Below, in pieces: positions 33,445-41,755 of a stretch of DNA of 64,000 nt. The DNA is from Stagnihabitans sp043738565 (GTDB taxonomy: Bacteria; Pseudomonadota; Alphaproteobacteria; Rhodobacterales; Rhodobacteraceae), in assembly GCA_043738565.1 (NCBI GenBank), contig JAYUGA010000151.1, positions 4,812 to 68,811 on the forward strand. The letters run 5' to 3'. Position 1 is the stretch's first letter. Every line of letters begins with the position of its first letter. The notes beneath the pieces are model-generated. The model ran no database searches and was not told where the DNA came from. It worked only from the letters and a program-made list of their open reading frames with translations. Both the position numbers and the translations under genes were made by a program.

Positions 33445-34999
33445 CGGTATCTCCCTTTGCCCGATCCCAATCCTGCGCCACCGGGTCCAGCAAGGTCAAC
33501 ACCGGCGTCGTCCGCAAATCCGCGACCGTCAAGGCCCGCTTCGGTCGCGCCAGACTGCTGCGCACCACCCAGTGCAGCCGCTTTTCCGCCCGGGTGATCG
33601 CCACATAAGCCAGCCGCTTCCACAACGGCATCCCCGCCTCGCTGCGCCCCGCCATCGCCGCTGCATACAGATCCGGCGCAAAGACCTGCACATCCTCCCA
33701 TTGCGACCCCTGCGCCTTGTGGATCGTCACCGCAGCACCATGCAGAAACGCCGCCCCCATCTTGGCGGCAGAGGGGATGAACGGCTCTGCCTCCCCCGGC
33801 TTCTCGATCTTGATGATCGCGGCCGCCGACAGTTGCGGATCCTCCGCCCCCACCACATGCAGCCTGGCGAAGCCGTCGGCTTTGCCCGGCCCGAGATAGA
33901 TCACCTGCGCCCCCTTGATCAGGCCGCGCGCCTCCAGATCAATCCGCTTCTTGCGGTGCTTCAAGGGCAGCTCGATCCCGTCGCAGATCAAGGGCTCACC
34001 CGGAATCAGTTCCAGCTCCGGGCAGCCATGCCCCGCCCGGAACGCCTGAATCAGCTTGATCCGCGTCACGTTGCGCCACACCAGAACCGGCGAGCGCGCC
34101 ATCAGATCACTGTCCACCCGCTCGGCCCAGACTACCCGCTCGTCCCGCGCCGACGCCTGCCGCACCAGCGCCTCGAAATCGCCAAAGCCGATCTCGTCAT
34201 CGCCCAAAGCATGGGCCAGGTCGAGGATCGGATTATCCTCGGCCTGGCGGTGGATGCGGTGCAGCACCAGCTTACGGCTGTCGCCCAGCTTGTCGAACAC
34301 CATCTCGCCCGACGCCCCCACCGGAGCAAGTTGCGCCGGGTCGCCAAACAGCACCAGCGTCGGGAAAATCTCGCGCAGATCGTCCAGCGCCTTCTGGTCG
34401 AGCATCGAGCTTTCGTCGACAAACCCCACGTCCAGCGACTCCTCGCGCCGCTTCCAGCCCTGGATGAAATCCGACCCGCGCAACCCCGCCGCCGCCAGTG
34501 CACCCGGTATCGACGGCACAACCGCGTAAAACGCGTGCGCCCGGTCCAGCGCCAGTTCGGTCAGCCCCTCCACCGCCGGACGCGGCGCCTGCCCCGCCAG
34601 CCATTCGGCGATCTTCTCATATTGCGGATCATAGACCGGGGTATAAAGTATCCGGTGGATCGTCGTCGCCGGAACCCCGCGCAGCCGCAGCACGCTTGCC
34701 GCCTTGTTGGTCGGGGCCAGCACCGCCAAAGTCCGGCGGTCGCGGCGCTTGCGGCTCTCGAAATCGCCCGAGACGATATCGACCCCGGCCCCCTTCAGCG
34801 CCCGGTACAGGCTGGCCAGCAGCATGGTCTTGCCCGACCCCGCCTTGCCGACCACGGCCAGCACGCTCGCGCGGCCCTCGGCGCGCGGGGTCAGCCCGCC
34901 CGCATCCAGATCAATCCCCATGCCGAACAATTCCGCCGCGACCCGGTCAAACGCCTCGGCCTGGTCGGCGGAAAAGGTAATCAGCGCTTCAGATTGCAT
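33395..34999 (-). CDS. RecD-like superfamily 1 DNA helicase (AAA ATPase)
   Basis: 534 residues. Walker A AVVGKAGSGKTMLLASLY, motif Ia LAPTNKAASVLRLRGVPATTIH, Walker B VGFVDESSMLD, motif III LVLFGDPAQLAPV, and C-terminal ATIHKAQGSQWEDV plus YVAITRAEKRLHWV. This is the order of RecD/TraA-type 5'-3' helicases without RecB/RecC. ATG 34999 (MQSEALITFSADQAEAFDRV) is preferred. Its last 16 codons overlap the RAM-domain gene. Confidence 0.88.
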   Translation of the reverse strand: MQSEALITFSADQAEAFDRVAAELFGMGIDLDAGGLTPRAEGRASVLAVVGKAGSGKTMLLASLYRALKGAGVDIVSGDFESRKRRDRRTLAVLAPTNKAASVLRLRGVPATTIHRILYTPVYDPQYEKIAEWLAGQAPRPAVEGLTELALDRAHAFYAVVPSIPGALAAAGLRGSDFIQGWKRREESLDVGFVDESSMLDQKALDDLREIFPTLVLFGDPAQLAPVGASGEMVFDKLGDSRKLVLHRIHRQAEDNPILDLAHALGDDEIGFGDFEALVRQASARDERVVWAERVDSDLMARSPVLVWRNVTRIKLIQAFRAGHGCPELELIPGEPLICDGIELPLKHRKKRIDLEARGLIKGAQVIYLGPGKADGFARLHVVGAEDPQLSAAAIIKIEKPGEAEPFIPSAAKMGAAFLHGAAVTIHKAQGSQWEDVQVFAPDLYAAAMAGRSEAGMPLWKRLAYVAITRAEKRLHWVVRSSLARPKRALTVADLRTTPVLTLLDPVAQDWDRAKGDTDDLRIRPVPLHPRQDL

Positions 35000-35047
35000 G
35001 GCGCGACCATAAGCGAGCTCACCGCCAAGGGCTAGACCATCCAAATC

Positions 35048-35233
35048 CTAATGCGCCTTGCCCCTGGCCATTATGCCGCCCGCCTCGCCCAAGGACTGCT
35101 GACCTGACGCCGCAATCTCCAACTGGGCCACGCGCAGCGCTTCGTCGGCCTTGCTGGCCAGCGCGGCAAGGCCGTTCGCACGCGCATAGGACGACAAGTC
35201 CCGCAAGACTTCGAGTATCCACTCATGACCCAT
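35048..35233 (-). CDS. small conserved protein (61 residues)
   Basis: MGHEWILEVLRDLSSYARANGLAALASKADEALRVAQLEIAASG: a short acidic/basic helical pair of the type found as a small conserved protein in Rhodobacterales. ATG 35233 has GAGGTG a few bases upstream and is preferred to an ATG two codons earlier. Function unknown. Lies 48 bp upstream of the helicase start, same strand. Confidence 0.6.
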   Translation of the reverse strand: MGHEWILEVLRDLSSYARANGLAALASKADEALRVAQLEIAASGQQSLGEAGGIMARGKAH

Positions 35234-35340
35234 GCACACCTCGATGAGAATTGTTTCGCGATTAGCAACAATGCCCGGCCTGACCCTGACAGCATCTTGA
35301 AAGACTTCAACAGCCTTCCAGCTAATTTTCAGCTAACAAA

Positions 35341-35368
35341 GCAGAAAGCCGCCGCATCTATCGGCGGC
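35341..35368 (-). terminator. GC hairpin with T-rich tail after the acyltransferase gene
   Basis: Minus strand: GCCGCC-gatagatgc-GGCGGC followed by TTTCTGC. It lies 19 bp beyond the acyltransferase stop at 35387 and fits an intrinsic terminator, though the T-run is short. Confidence 0.6.
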
Positions 35369-35386
35369 CTCAGCGGCGGCCGGTGC

Positions 35387-36733
35387 CTATCGCGCCGCCA
35401 GGCGCTGCAAAACCGCCGAGGCGTAGTAGTCGCAAATCCGCTGGCCCTGCGGCAAGACCCGCAAATCCACCGCCACCAGCCCGCGCCCGACCAGTGCCGC
35501 CAACCCCTCGCCCAGCGTAGCCGCCATGCCTTGCGGCGGCAGCTTCAACACCGCGCCCACCGCGACCAGCTCTGCCGCCAGACGCGCCATGACGACCAAC
35601 AGCGCCTCGCGCGTGGCCGGGGTCTCGCGCAGCGCCGCCGCCACCAGCGCCACCGGCACCACCGGCACCACAAGGCCGATCGCCTGCATCAGGTGTTGCC
35701 CAAGATCCTCCGCCGTGGCCGCCGGCGCAGCACCGCGAAACGCCGCCAGCGATACCGGCCTCCCGAACGCCGCCGCCGCCGTGCCAAAGCCCTTGAACCG
35801 CCGCAGCGCGATCCGCCCCAGCGTGGTCAGTGTAAACCCGATGATCGACAAGGGCTTGCCATCAAACCGCCGGTTGCCCGCCTGCGCCGCATCGGTCAGC
35901 ATCCGGTCCTCCAGCACCCGGTCATAGGCCAGACCTACCGGCACGAACACCACGTCCCGTGCGCTGTCCCCCGCCATGATGTAACTCAGCAACCCCAGCC
36001 TGGCCGGGCCCACCCGGCCATCCAGCGAAAGTCCGCCTTCGGGGAAAATCGCCTGGGTGATCCCTTCCGCCGTCGCCATCTGCACATAGCGCGCCAGCAC
36101 CCTGCGGTACAAAGCGTTGCGCGACGACCGCCTTATGAAATAGGCCCCCATCGCCCGGATCAGCCCCGACATCGGCCAGAAATGCGCCCATTCGCCGACC
36201 GCATAGGAGATTGAGGCCCGCCCCGCCACCAGCCATGTCACCAGCACATAATCCATGTTGCTGCGATGGTTCATCACGAAAATCACCGTGGCGCGCGGGT
36301 CAATCCCGCGCAAAGCCAGGTCGATCCGGCCAAACCGCACCCGGTACAACGCCCGGCTCAGCCAGCGCGCCAGCCGTATTGCCACGCCGAAATACAGCGT
36401 CGTCGAAAATCCCGGCACAATTTCCCGCGCATAGCGCCGCGCTTCCTCAAAGGCGACCGACCCCGGCATACCGGTTTCGGTGGCATGTTCGCTGACCGCC
36501 TCCAGCACGCGCGCATCATAGATCAGCCGCGCAATCCGGTCCTGCCGCTCGGCCAGCTTGAACAGGTCAATCGGGCGGTCCAGTCTTTGGTTCAGCCGCG
36601 CCAAAACGCGTTCCATCCGGCGGCGCAGGAACCAACGCACCGACGGGAATAGAAAATTCGACGCAAACGCCATCAACGCAAACGCGATGATCAGAACAAA
36701 CAGCCACAGCGGCACGGCAACAGGCGCGGTCAT
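35387..36733 (-). CDS. glycerol-3-phosphate / lysophosphatidate acyltransferase (PlsB-like)
   Basis: 448 residues. One N-terminal TM helix (WLFVLIIAFALMAFASNFLF), then PlsC-type acyltransferase motifs: FVMNHRSNMDYVLV (HxxxxD catalytic), RASISYAVGEWA, GAYFIRRSSRNALYRRVL, and FPEGGLSLDGR. Puts an acyl chain on a glycerolipid precursor at the inner membrane. Longer than PlsC (~250), nearer the PlsB-like group. First ATG at 36733. Confidence 0.85.
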   Translation of the reverse strand: MTAPVAVPLWLFVLIIAFALMAFASNFLFPSVRWFLRRRMERVLARLNQRLDRPIDLFKLAERQDRIARLIYDARVLEAVSEHATETGMPGSVAFEEARRYAREIVPGFSTTLYFGVAIRLARWLSRALYRVRFGRIDLALRGIDPRATVIFVMNHRSNMDYVLVTWLVAGRASISYAVGEWAHFWPMSGLIRAMGAYFIRRSSRNALYRRVLARYVQMATAEGITQAIFPEGGLSLDGRVGPARLGLLSYIMAGDSARDVVFVPVGLAYDRVLEDRMLTDAAQAGNRRFDGKPLSIIGFTLTTLGRIALRRFKGFGTAAAAFGRPVSLAAFRGAAPAATAEDLGQHLMQAIGLVVPVVPVALVAAALRETPATREALLVVMARLAAELVAVGAVLKLPPQGMAATLGEGLAALVGRGLVAVDLRVLPQGQRICDYYASAVLQRLAAR

Positions 36734-36776
36734 GCGCCAGTCATGGCACGAGCGTTACACCACCGCAAACCCGCGT

Positions 36777-37112
36777 CTATTCGGTGTAATAGTAATCGCC
36801 GATCTCGCAGACGTTGACATGGTCTTTCTCCAGAACCGACCCGTCAGAGAATTCGGCGCGGAAGTCGAAATCGCAATAGCCATAGTTGTTGTCGAAGTTC
36901 AGGTTCATCGCCGCACCATCTTCCAGCGTCGAATCGCCCATCACGTCACTGCCCCACCGCGAGGCCCCCGAGTTAGTGCTGTAGAACCGATAGATCGTCA
37001 CACCTGTGCCGTTGTGGATGGTGACATTGCGGTCAGTCGCGGCGGCGCTCAGGGTTGACGCAGCCAACAGGAAGGCTGCGGTGGTCAGGCGAAGCCCGGT
37101 GGTGGGTAGCAT
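36777..37112 (-). CDS. small secreted protein of unknown function
   Basis: 111 residues. ATG 37112 follows GGAGGAAAAACTC, a strong ribosome site; an ATG five codons upstream is less likely. Signal peptide MLPTTGLRLTTAAFLLAASTLSAAA, then VTIHNGTGVTIYRFYSTN and DFDFRAEFSDGSVLEKDHVNVCEIGDYYYTE. Two cysteines (in YGYCDF and NVCEI) could form a disulfide. Resembles small periplasmic beta-sandwich proteins; family not recognised. Confidence 0.7.
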   Translation of the reverse strand: MLPTTGLRLTTAAFLLAASTLSAAATDRNVTIHNGTGVTIYRFYSTNSGASRWGSDVMGDSTLEDGAAMNLNFDNNYGYCDFDFRAEFSDGSVLEKDHVNVCEIGDYYYTE

Positions 37113-37240
37113 GAGTTTTTCCTCCATGTTTGTTTCACAATGACGGGGACTCTAAAGAATAAGCGGCCCATTTCAAGGCGGCATTCCGGCCGAAATCATC
37201 CAGGGCCGATCGCGACCACCCGCTCCTCAAGCCGAAGGAG

Positions 37241-37284
37241 CTTTCGTCGCGGGCGTGAAGAAAGCCTTCTTCAGGCTTGCTGAA
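37241..37284. repeat. dispersed repeat, copy 1 of GCGGGCGTGaAGAAA...AGGCTTG
   Basis: CTTTCGTCGCGGGCGTGAAG then AAAGCCTTCTTCAGGCTTGC. It aligns with 45698-45740 over about 43 bp with a few gaps. It is intergenic between the beta-glucosidase stop and the secreted protein. Read on the minus strand both copies give a similar peptide (KKAFFTPATKAPSA / GGFYTPAKRAPSA), so they may descend from a shared lost gene. Confidence 0.5.
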
Positions 37285-37321
37285 CGCCGCTTGCAGCGGG
37301 CAAGCTGAACCGCAAACCGCC

Positions 37322-39748
37322 TCATACCGCCAGCATCCGCCCCGGCAGCGTCATCAGCGCCCGGCAGCGCAGATCGGCCGCTGAAAACCCGGCGCTGATC
37401 TCGAATGCCCCGGCCTCGATGCGCCACGCGCCCGCCGCCACGTCAAAGAACGCAAAGGCCCGCAGCTCGAGATCCAGCCGCACCACCCGCGCTTCCCCCG
37501 CCGCCAGCGTGACCTTGGCAAAACCCTTCAGCTCCTTCTTCGGGCGCGGCACCGCGGCTTCCGGGTCGCCGACATAGACCTGCACCACCGTGGTGCCGCT
37601 GCGGTCGCCGGTGTTGGTCAAAGTCACCTCCACCGCGCCGTCCGCCGCAACCATCAGCCCAGTCAGATCGAACCTGGTGTAGCCCAGCCCATGGCCAAAG
37701 GCGAACAGCGGATCAATCCCCATCCGGTCGTAATGCCGGTAGCCGACGAACACGCCCTCCTCATAGCGCACATGGCCGTCCAGCCCCGGATAAATCTCGG
37801 CGTCCTGGGAATGCGTCGGATTGTCCGCCCACCGCTTCGGAAAGGTCTGCGCCAGCCGCCCGCTCGGTTCCACGTCGCCCATCAGCACATCGGCAATCGC
37901 ATTGCCCGCCTCCTGCCCCGGATACCACGCCTGCACCACCGCCCGCGCCTGACCGAGCCACGGCATCTCCACCGGCCCGCCGGTCTGCAACACCACCACC
38001 GTTTTCGGATTGGCCGCCAATACCGCCGCAATCAATGCGTCCTGCCGCCCCGGCAGCCGGATGTCCTGCAAATCCGACCCTTCGGTGTCCCATTCCGCAT
38101 TGCGCCCGACGCATAGCACTACCCGGTCCGCCGCCGCTGCTACCCGCGCCGCTTCGGCAATCTCGGCATCGCCCATCGGCTTGCCAATCCCGACCTGCAC
38201 TGCCGACAGCGCCAGATTGGCCGACGCCACCGCGGCAAACTCCACCGTCACCACATGCGGTCCCGCCGTCAAGTCAACCTCACCCACCACCTCGTTGCAG
38301 CCCTCTTCAAAAAAGGTCTGGCCCCTGACCCAATGCGTCCAGGCATCGGCCACCAGCCTGCCATCCACCAGCACCCGCGCCAACCCGGCCGAGGAAACCC
38401 CGACCCGGTAAACCCCCGCCACGTCCGCCACAAAACTGCCGGTCAACCGAGCCGAGAAATTGCCTGCCTCAACCCGCCCCCCTGCCACCACGTTCAACCA
38501 GAACAACACCGCATCCTGCACTACCTCGCGGTGCATCCCCGGGCCCGCCAGCTTGCGGCCTGCGAAATATTCTACCGCCAGCGCCCCGGTCAGCAGCGGC
38601 TCGAACCGGTGATTGGTGCAACCCGGCGCATAGGTCAGCGCCGCCTCGCCCAGCTTGCCCGCCAGCCCGTCCCACGGGCTGACCGCATAATGCGGGTTCA
38701 ACTGCGCCGAGCCGCCGCCCATGATCTGCGCCACCTTCGCATTCGGCCCGATCACCGCCACCGTCCCGGCTTGTCCCAACGGCAGCAACCCGTCGTTCTG
38801 CAACAACACCGCCCCCTCCGCCCCCGCCCGCCGGATCAGCGCCCGATGCTCGGGCCGATCCTCCGCCTTCTCCGCAAACGCCTGATGGTCGGCCAAGGCC
38901 CCGGTCCGCTGCATCAGCCGCAGCACATTGCCCGCCCGCTCGCGCACCGTGGCCGCGCTCACCAGCCCGGCCGCCACCGCCGCGATCAGCTTTTCGCCCC
39001 GGTCGCGCGAAGGCCCCGGCATCTCCAGATCCAGCCCGCCATTCACCGTCTGCTCGGTCGACCGCGACCCGAACCAATCCGACATCACCACGCCGTCATA
39101 ACCCCAGTCGTCGCGCAGCACCTGCGTCAGGGTCCAATGGTTCTCTGCCGCATACGTGCCACCGACCTTGTTGTAAGACGACATGATGCCCCAGGTGCGT
39201 CCCCGCTTCACCGCCGCCTCGAACGGCACCAGATAGACCTCGCGCAAGGTCCGCTCATCAATGTCGGAAGACATCGTAGTCCGCTCGATCTCGCTTTCGT
39301 TGCCAATGTAATGCTTGATCGTCGCACTGATCCCCTGACCCTGAAGCCCCTGAATATAGCCCACCGCCAATTCCGCCGTCAGGATCGGGTCTTCCGAATA
39401 ACACTCAAAGTTCCGGCCATTCGTCACCGACCGCTGAATATTAACGGTCGGGGCCAAAGACACATGCGCCCCCTTGGATTTGACCTCCGCCGCCAAAGCC
39501 GCACCGATCTCCCGCGCCAATTCCGGGTTCCAGCTTGCGCCAATCGCAATCCCGACCGGAAACGCCGCCGATTTGACACCGCCCACCAATGACCCGGCCC
39601 CCCGCGCCCCATTCGGCCCGTCCGTCACCCGCAACTTGCCAATCCCCAGCCGGGGGATCGCCGGCAGCGACCAGAAATCCTCGCCCGACAGCAGCGCGAC
39701 CTGCTCGGCCAGCGTCATCTGATCCAAAAGCGCGTTGATCTCCGTCAT
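37322..39748 (-). CDS. glycoside hydrolase family 3 beta-glucosidase with PA14 insert
   Basis: 808 residues. GH3 N-terminal barrel: LSGEDFWSLPAIPRLGIGKLRVTDGPNGARG, KHYIGNESEIERTTMSSDIDERTLRE (KH general region), and nucleophile Asp in YDGVVMSDWFGSRST. A PA14 carbohydrate-binding insert follows (~residues 390-530), then the GH3 C-terminal domain (VVLCVGRNAEWDTEGSDL, QTGGPVEMPW) and a fibronectin-III-like tail. No signal peptide, so probably cytoplasmic. ATG 39748 (MTEINALLDQMTLAEQVALLSG) chosen. Divergent from deoD by 100 bp. Confidence 0.92.
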   Translation of the reverse strand: MTEINALLDQMTLAEQVALLSGEDFWSLPAIPRLGIGKLRVTDGPNGARGAGSLVGGVKSAAFPVGIAIGASWNPELAREIGAALAAEVKSKGAHVSLAPTVNIQRSVTNGRNFECYSEDPILTAELAVGYIQGLQGQGISATIKHYIGNESEIERTTMSSDIDERTLREVYLVPFEAAVKRGRTWGIMSSYNKVGGTYAAENHWTLTQVLRDDWGYDGVVMSDWFGSRSTEQTVNGGLDLEMPGPSRDRGEKLIAAVAAGLVSAATVRERAGNVLRLMQRTGALADHQAFAEKAEDRPEHRALIRRAGAEGAVLLQNDGLLPLGQAGTVAVIGPNAKVAQIMGGGSAQLNPHYAVSPWDGLAGKLGEAALTYAPGCTNHRFEPLLTGALAVEYFAGRKLAGPGMHREVVQDAVLFWLNVVAGGRVEAGNFSARLTGSFVADVAGVYRVGVSSAGLARVLVDGRLVADAWTHWVRGQTFFEEGCNEVVGEVDLTAGPHVVTVEFAAVASANLALSAVQVGIGKPMGDAEIAEAARVAAAADRVVLCVGRNAEWDTEGSDLQDIRLPGRQDALIAAVLAANPKTVVVLQTGGPVEMPWLGQARAVVQAWYPGQEAGNAIADVLMGDVEPSGRLAQTFPKRWADNPTHSQDAEIYPGLDGHVRYEEGVFVGYRHYDRMGIDPLFAFGHGLGYTRFDLTGLMVAADGAVEVTLTNTGDRSGTTVVQVYVGDPEAAVPRPKKELKGFAKVTLAAGEARVVRLDLELRAFAFFDVAAGAWRIEAGAFEISAGFSAADLRCRALMTLPGRMLAV

Positions 39749-39848
39749 CTGTCTCTCCCCGGCGAATCGCCCTGTCTTTCTTCCACCCTCGCACCCCCTT
39801 TTCCCAACCCCAAGCCTGACATAGCCTGCCGCAAACAGGAGAACGCCC

Positions 39849-40553
39849 ATGACCTTCCACATCGGAGCCAAACCCGGCGACATCGCCGAAACTGTCCTCT
39901 TGCCCGGCGACCCCTACCGCGCCAAATGGGCCGCCCACAAATTCCTGCAAAACCCGGTTCTGGTGAACGAGGTGCGCGGCATGCTCGGCTTCACCGGCAC
40001 CTACAAGGGCCACCGCGTCACCATCCACGGCTCCGGCATGGGCATGCCCTCGCTGTCGATCTACGCCAACGAACTGATCCGCGACTATGGCGCCCAAACC
40101 CTGATCCGCATCGGGTCCGCCGGGGCATTGCAACCCCATGTCAAAGTCCGCGATGTCGTGCTCGCCCAGACCGCCAGCACCAACGGCAGCCCGTCGCGCG
40201 CGATCTTCCGCGCGCTGAACTTCGCCCCCTGCGCCGATTTCGGCCTGCTGACCGCCGCCCACCAGGCCGCGCTGAAAATCGGCGTCCCGGTCCATGTCGG
40301 CGGCATCTATTCGTCGGACACCTTCTACGACGAACGCCAGGACCTCTCCGATCAGTTGCAGCGCCACGGCACCCTCTGCGTCGAGATGGAGGCGGCCGAA
40401 CTTTACACGCTCGCCGCCCGCTACCAGCGCCGCGCCCTCGCCGTGCTGACGATCTCCGACCACATCCTGACCGACGACGCGCTGCCCGCCGAGCAGCGCG
40501 AAACCAGCTTTGGCGCGATGGTCGAAGTGGCACTGGAAGCCGCCTTCGCCTGA
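39849..40553 (+). CDS. deoD: purine-nucleoside phosphorylase, DeoD type
   Basis: 234 residues, hexameric PNP family length. HIGAKPGDIAETVLLPGDPYRAKW, GTYKGHRVTIHGSGMGMPSLSIYANEL, LIRIGSAGALQPHVKVRDVVLA, CVEMEAAELYTLA (nucleoside-binding), LTISDHI. Splits purine nucleosides with phosphate. AACAGGAG lies just before ATG 39849. Confidence 0.96.
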   Translation: MTFHIGAKPGDIAETVLLPGDPYRAKWAAHKFLQNPVLVNEVRGMLGFTGTYKGHRVTIHGSGMGMPSLSIYANELIRDYGAQTLIRIGSAGALQPHVKVRDVVLAQTASTNGSPSRAIFRALNFAPCADFGLLTAAHQAALKIGVPVHVGGIYSSDTFYDERQDLSDQLQRHGTLCVEMEAAELYTLAARYQRRALAVLTISDHILTDDALPAEQRETSFGAMVEVALEAAFA

Positions 40554-40696
40554 CCGCCCGCTCCTCGCTCCCTGACCGGCGCTCCGCGCTGCAGCGCAGA
40601 GGCCTGTCAGGGCCGATAAGCGCCCCGAACCATCGGCAATTTCTGGCACAGTTAACGACGAATCGTCCACACCCCCGATTCGACATCTCCCCGCGC

Positions 40697-40740
40697 GTAG
40701 AGACGCCAGCAAGACGCGGGCAAGACACCGGCAAGACCGC
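40697..40740. repeat. phased array A: four 11-bp units with AAGAC core
   Basis: Units GTAGAGACGCC, AGCAAGACGCG, GGCAAGACACC and GGCAAGACCGC follow without gaps; the AGAC word recurs every 11 bp exactly. It is in the 232-bp gap between deoD and the convergent lysR. The array at 50049-50092 has the same units, and 47379-47433 has the same register with TAGGT. Confidence 0.75.
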
Positions 40741-40786
40741 CAAATCCTGGAAAAACTCCTGAAATCCGCCAGTTACCGCAGCGCCC

Positions 40787-41659
40787 TCACCCCCCGATCG
40801 CCAGCCAATCCGCCACCTTCTCCACCGCACCCTTGAACTGCGTTCCGCGCAACGACCACAGCCGCAACCCGCGCGGCAGTTCCACCCGCACCTCGAACGG
40901 TGCCACCAAAGCCCCCGATTTCAGATGGCGTTCCACTAGCGCGCCATGCCCGATCAGCACCCCCGCCCCGTTCACCGCCTCTTCTACCGCCAGCGCGTAC
41001 AGCGAATGCACCGCCCCGCGCGGCATCACCCCGGCGTCAGGCGAGGCCACCGCCAGCCAGTCCCGCCAATCCTCCGCCCAGGCCGAATCCGACAGGCAGG
41101 GCACTGCCAGCAGATCGACAGGGCCGCGCAATCTGGCGGCCAAAGACGGCGCACAGACCGGAAAAATCACGTCCCGCGCCAGCAGCCGCCCGCCACTTTC
41201 GGCATAGAACAGGCACAGGTCATACGGTGCCCGCTTCAGGTTCGGCGGTGCCTCAAGTGCGGTAATCGACACGGAAATTTCCGGGGCCAGCCGCCGCAAC
41301 TCCGGCAACCTCGGTGACAGCCACAACTGCGCAATCGCGGGCAGCGTGGCGATATGCACGACCTGCGGTGCCGCCTCTGCCCTGAGCGCCTGCGCCGCCA
41401 GCCCCAGCCCGTCAAACGCCTCGGCAAACCCCGGCCAGGCCCGCGCCCCCAGCGCCGTCAGCCGCACCCCCTGCGGCGTCCGCTCGAACAGCGCCGCCCC
41501 CAGCACCGCCTCCAGCGCCTTGACATGCGCCGTCACCGCCCCCGCTGTGACGCCCAGCTCCAGCGCCGCCGCCGCAAATCCGCCCAGCCGCGCCGCCGCC
41601 TCAAAGGCCCGCAGCGCGTTCAATGGCAGATCACGGGGTCTGGGCGGCGCAACCGGCAT
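40787..41659 (-). CDS. LysR-type transcriptional regulator (GcvA-like)
   Basis: 290 residues. N-terminal winged helix LPLNALRAFEAAARLGGFAAAALELGVTAGAVTAHVKALEAVLGAALFERTPQGVRLT, then a periplasmic-binding-protein-like effector domain. Divergently oriented from the SHMT-like gene with 96 bp between, the classic layout for a LysR regulator and its target; it likely controls 41756-43075 (inference). Confidence 0.9.
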   Translation of the reverse strand: MPVAPPRPRDLPLNALRAFEAAARLGGFAAAALELGVTAGAVTAHVKALEAVLGAALFERTPQGVRLTALGARAWPGFAEAFDGLGLAAQALRAEAAPQVVHIATLPAIAQLWLSPRLPELRRLAPEISVSITALEAPPNLKRAPYDLCLFYAESGGRLLARDVIFPVCAPSLAARLRGPVDLLAVPCLSDSAWAEDWRDWLAVASPDAGVMPRGAVHSLYALAVEEAVNGAGVLIGHGALVERHLKSGALVAPFEVRVELPRGLRLWSLRGTQFKGAVEKVADWLAIGG

Positions 41660-41755
41660 GGCTTAACTTTCCTGACCCTAATTTTCCCGAAATCTGATTT
41701 GCAAGCAATTCCGAAACCCTGTTCCTTAACAACATCTTAAAATTGGAGCCTCCTG

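Noticed and set aside
33022..33597. 191-codon ORF starting MAVASERAPAP after GGGAGGGAT
   Set aside because: It runs through a repeat, a palindrome and antisense to the RAM-domain and helicase genes. Only the first ~20 codons could be a leader peptide, which is noted under the hairpin feature.
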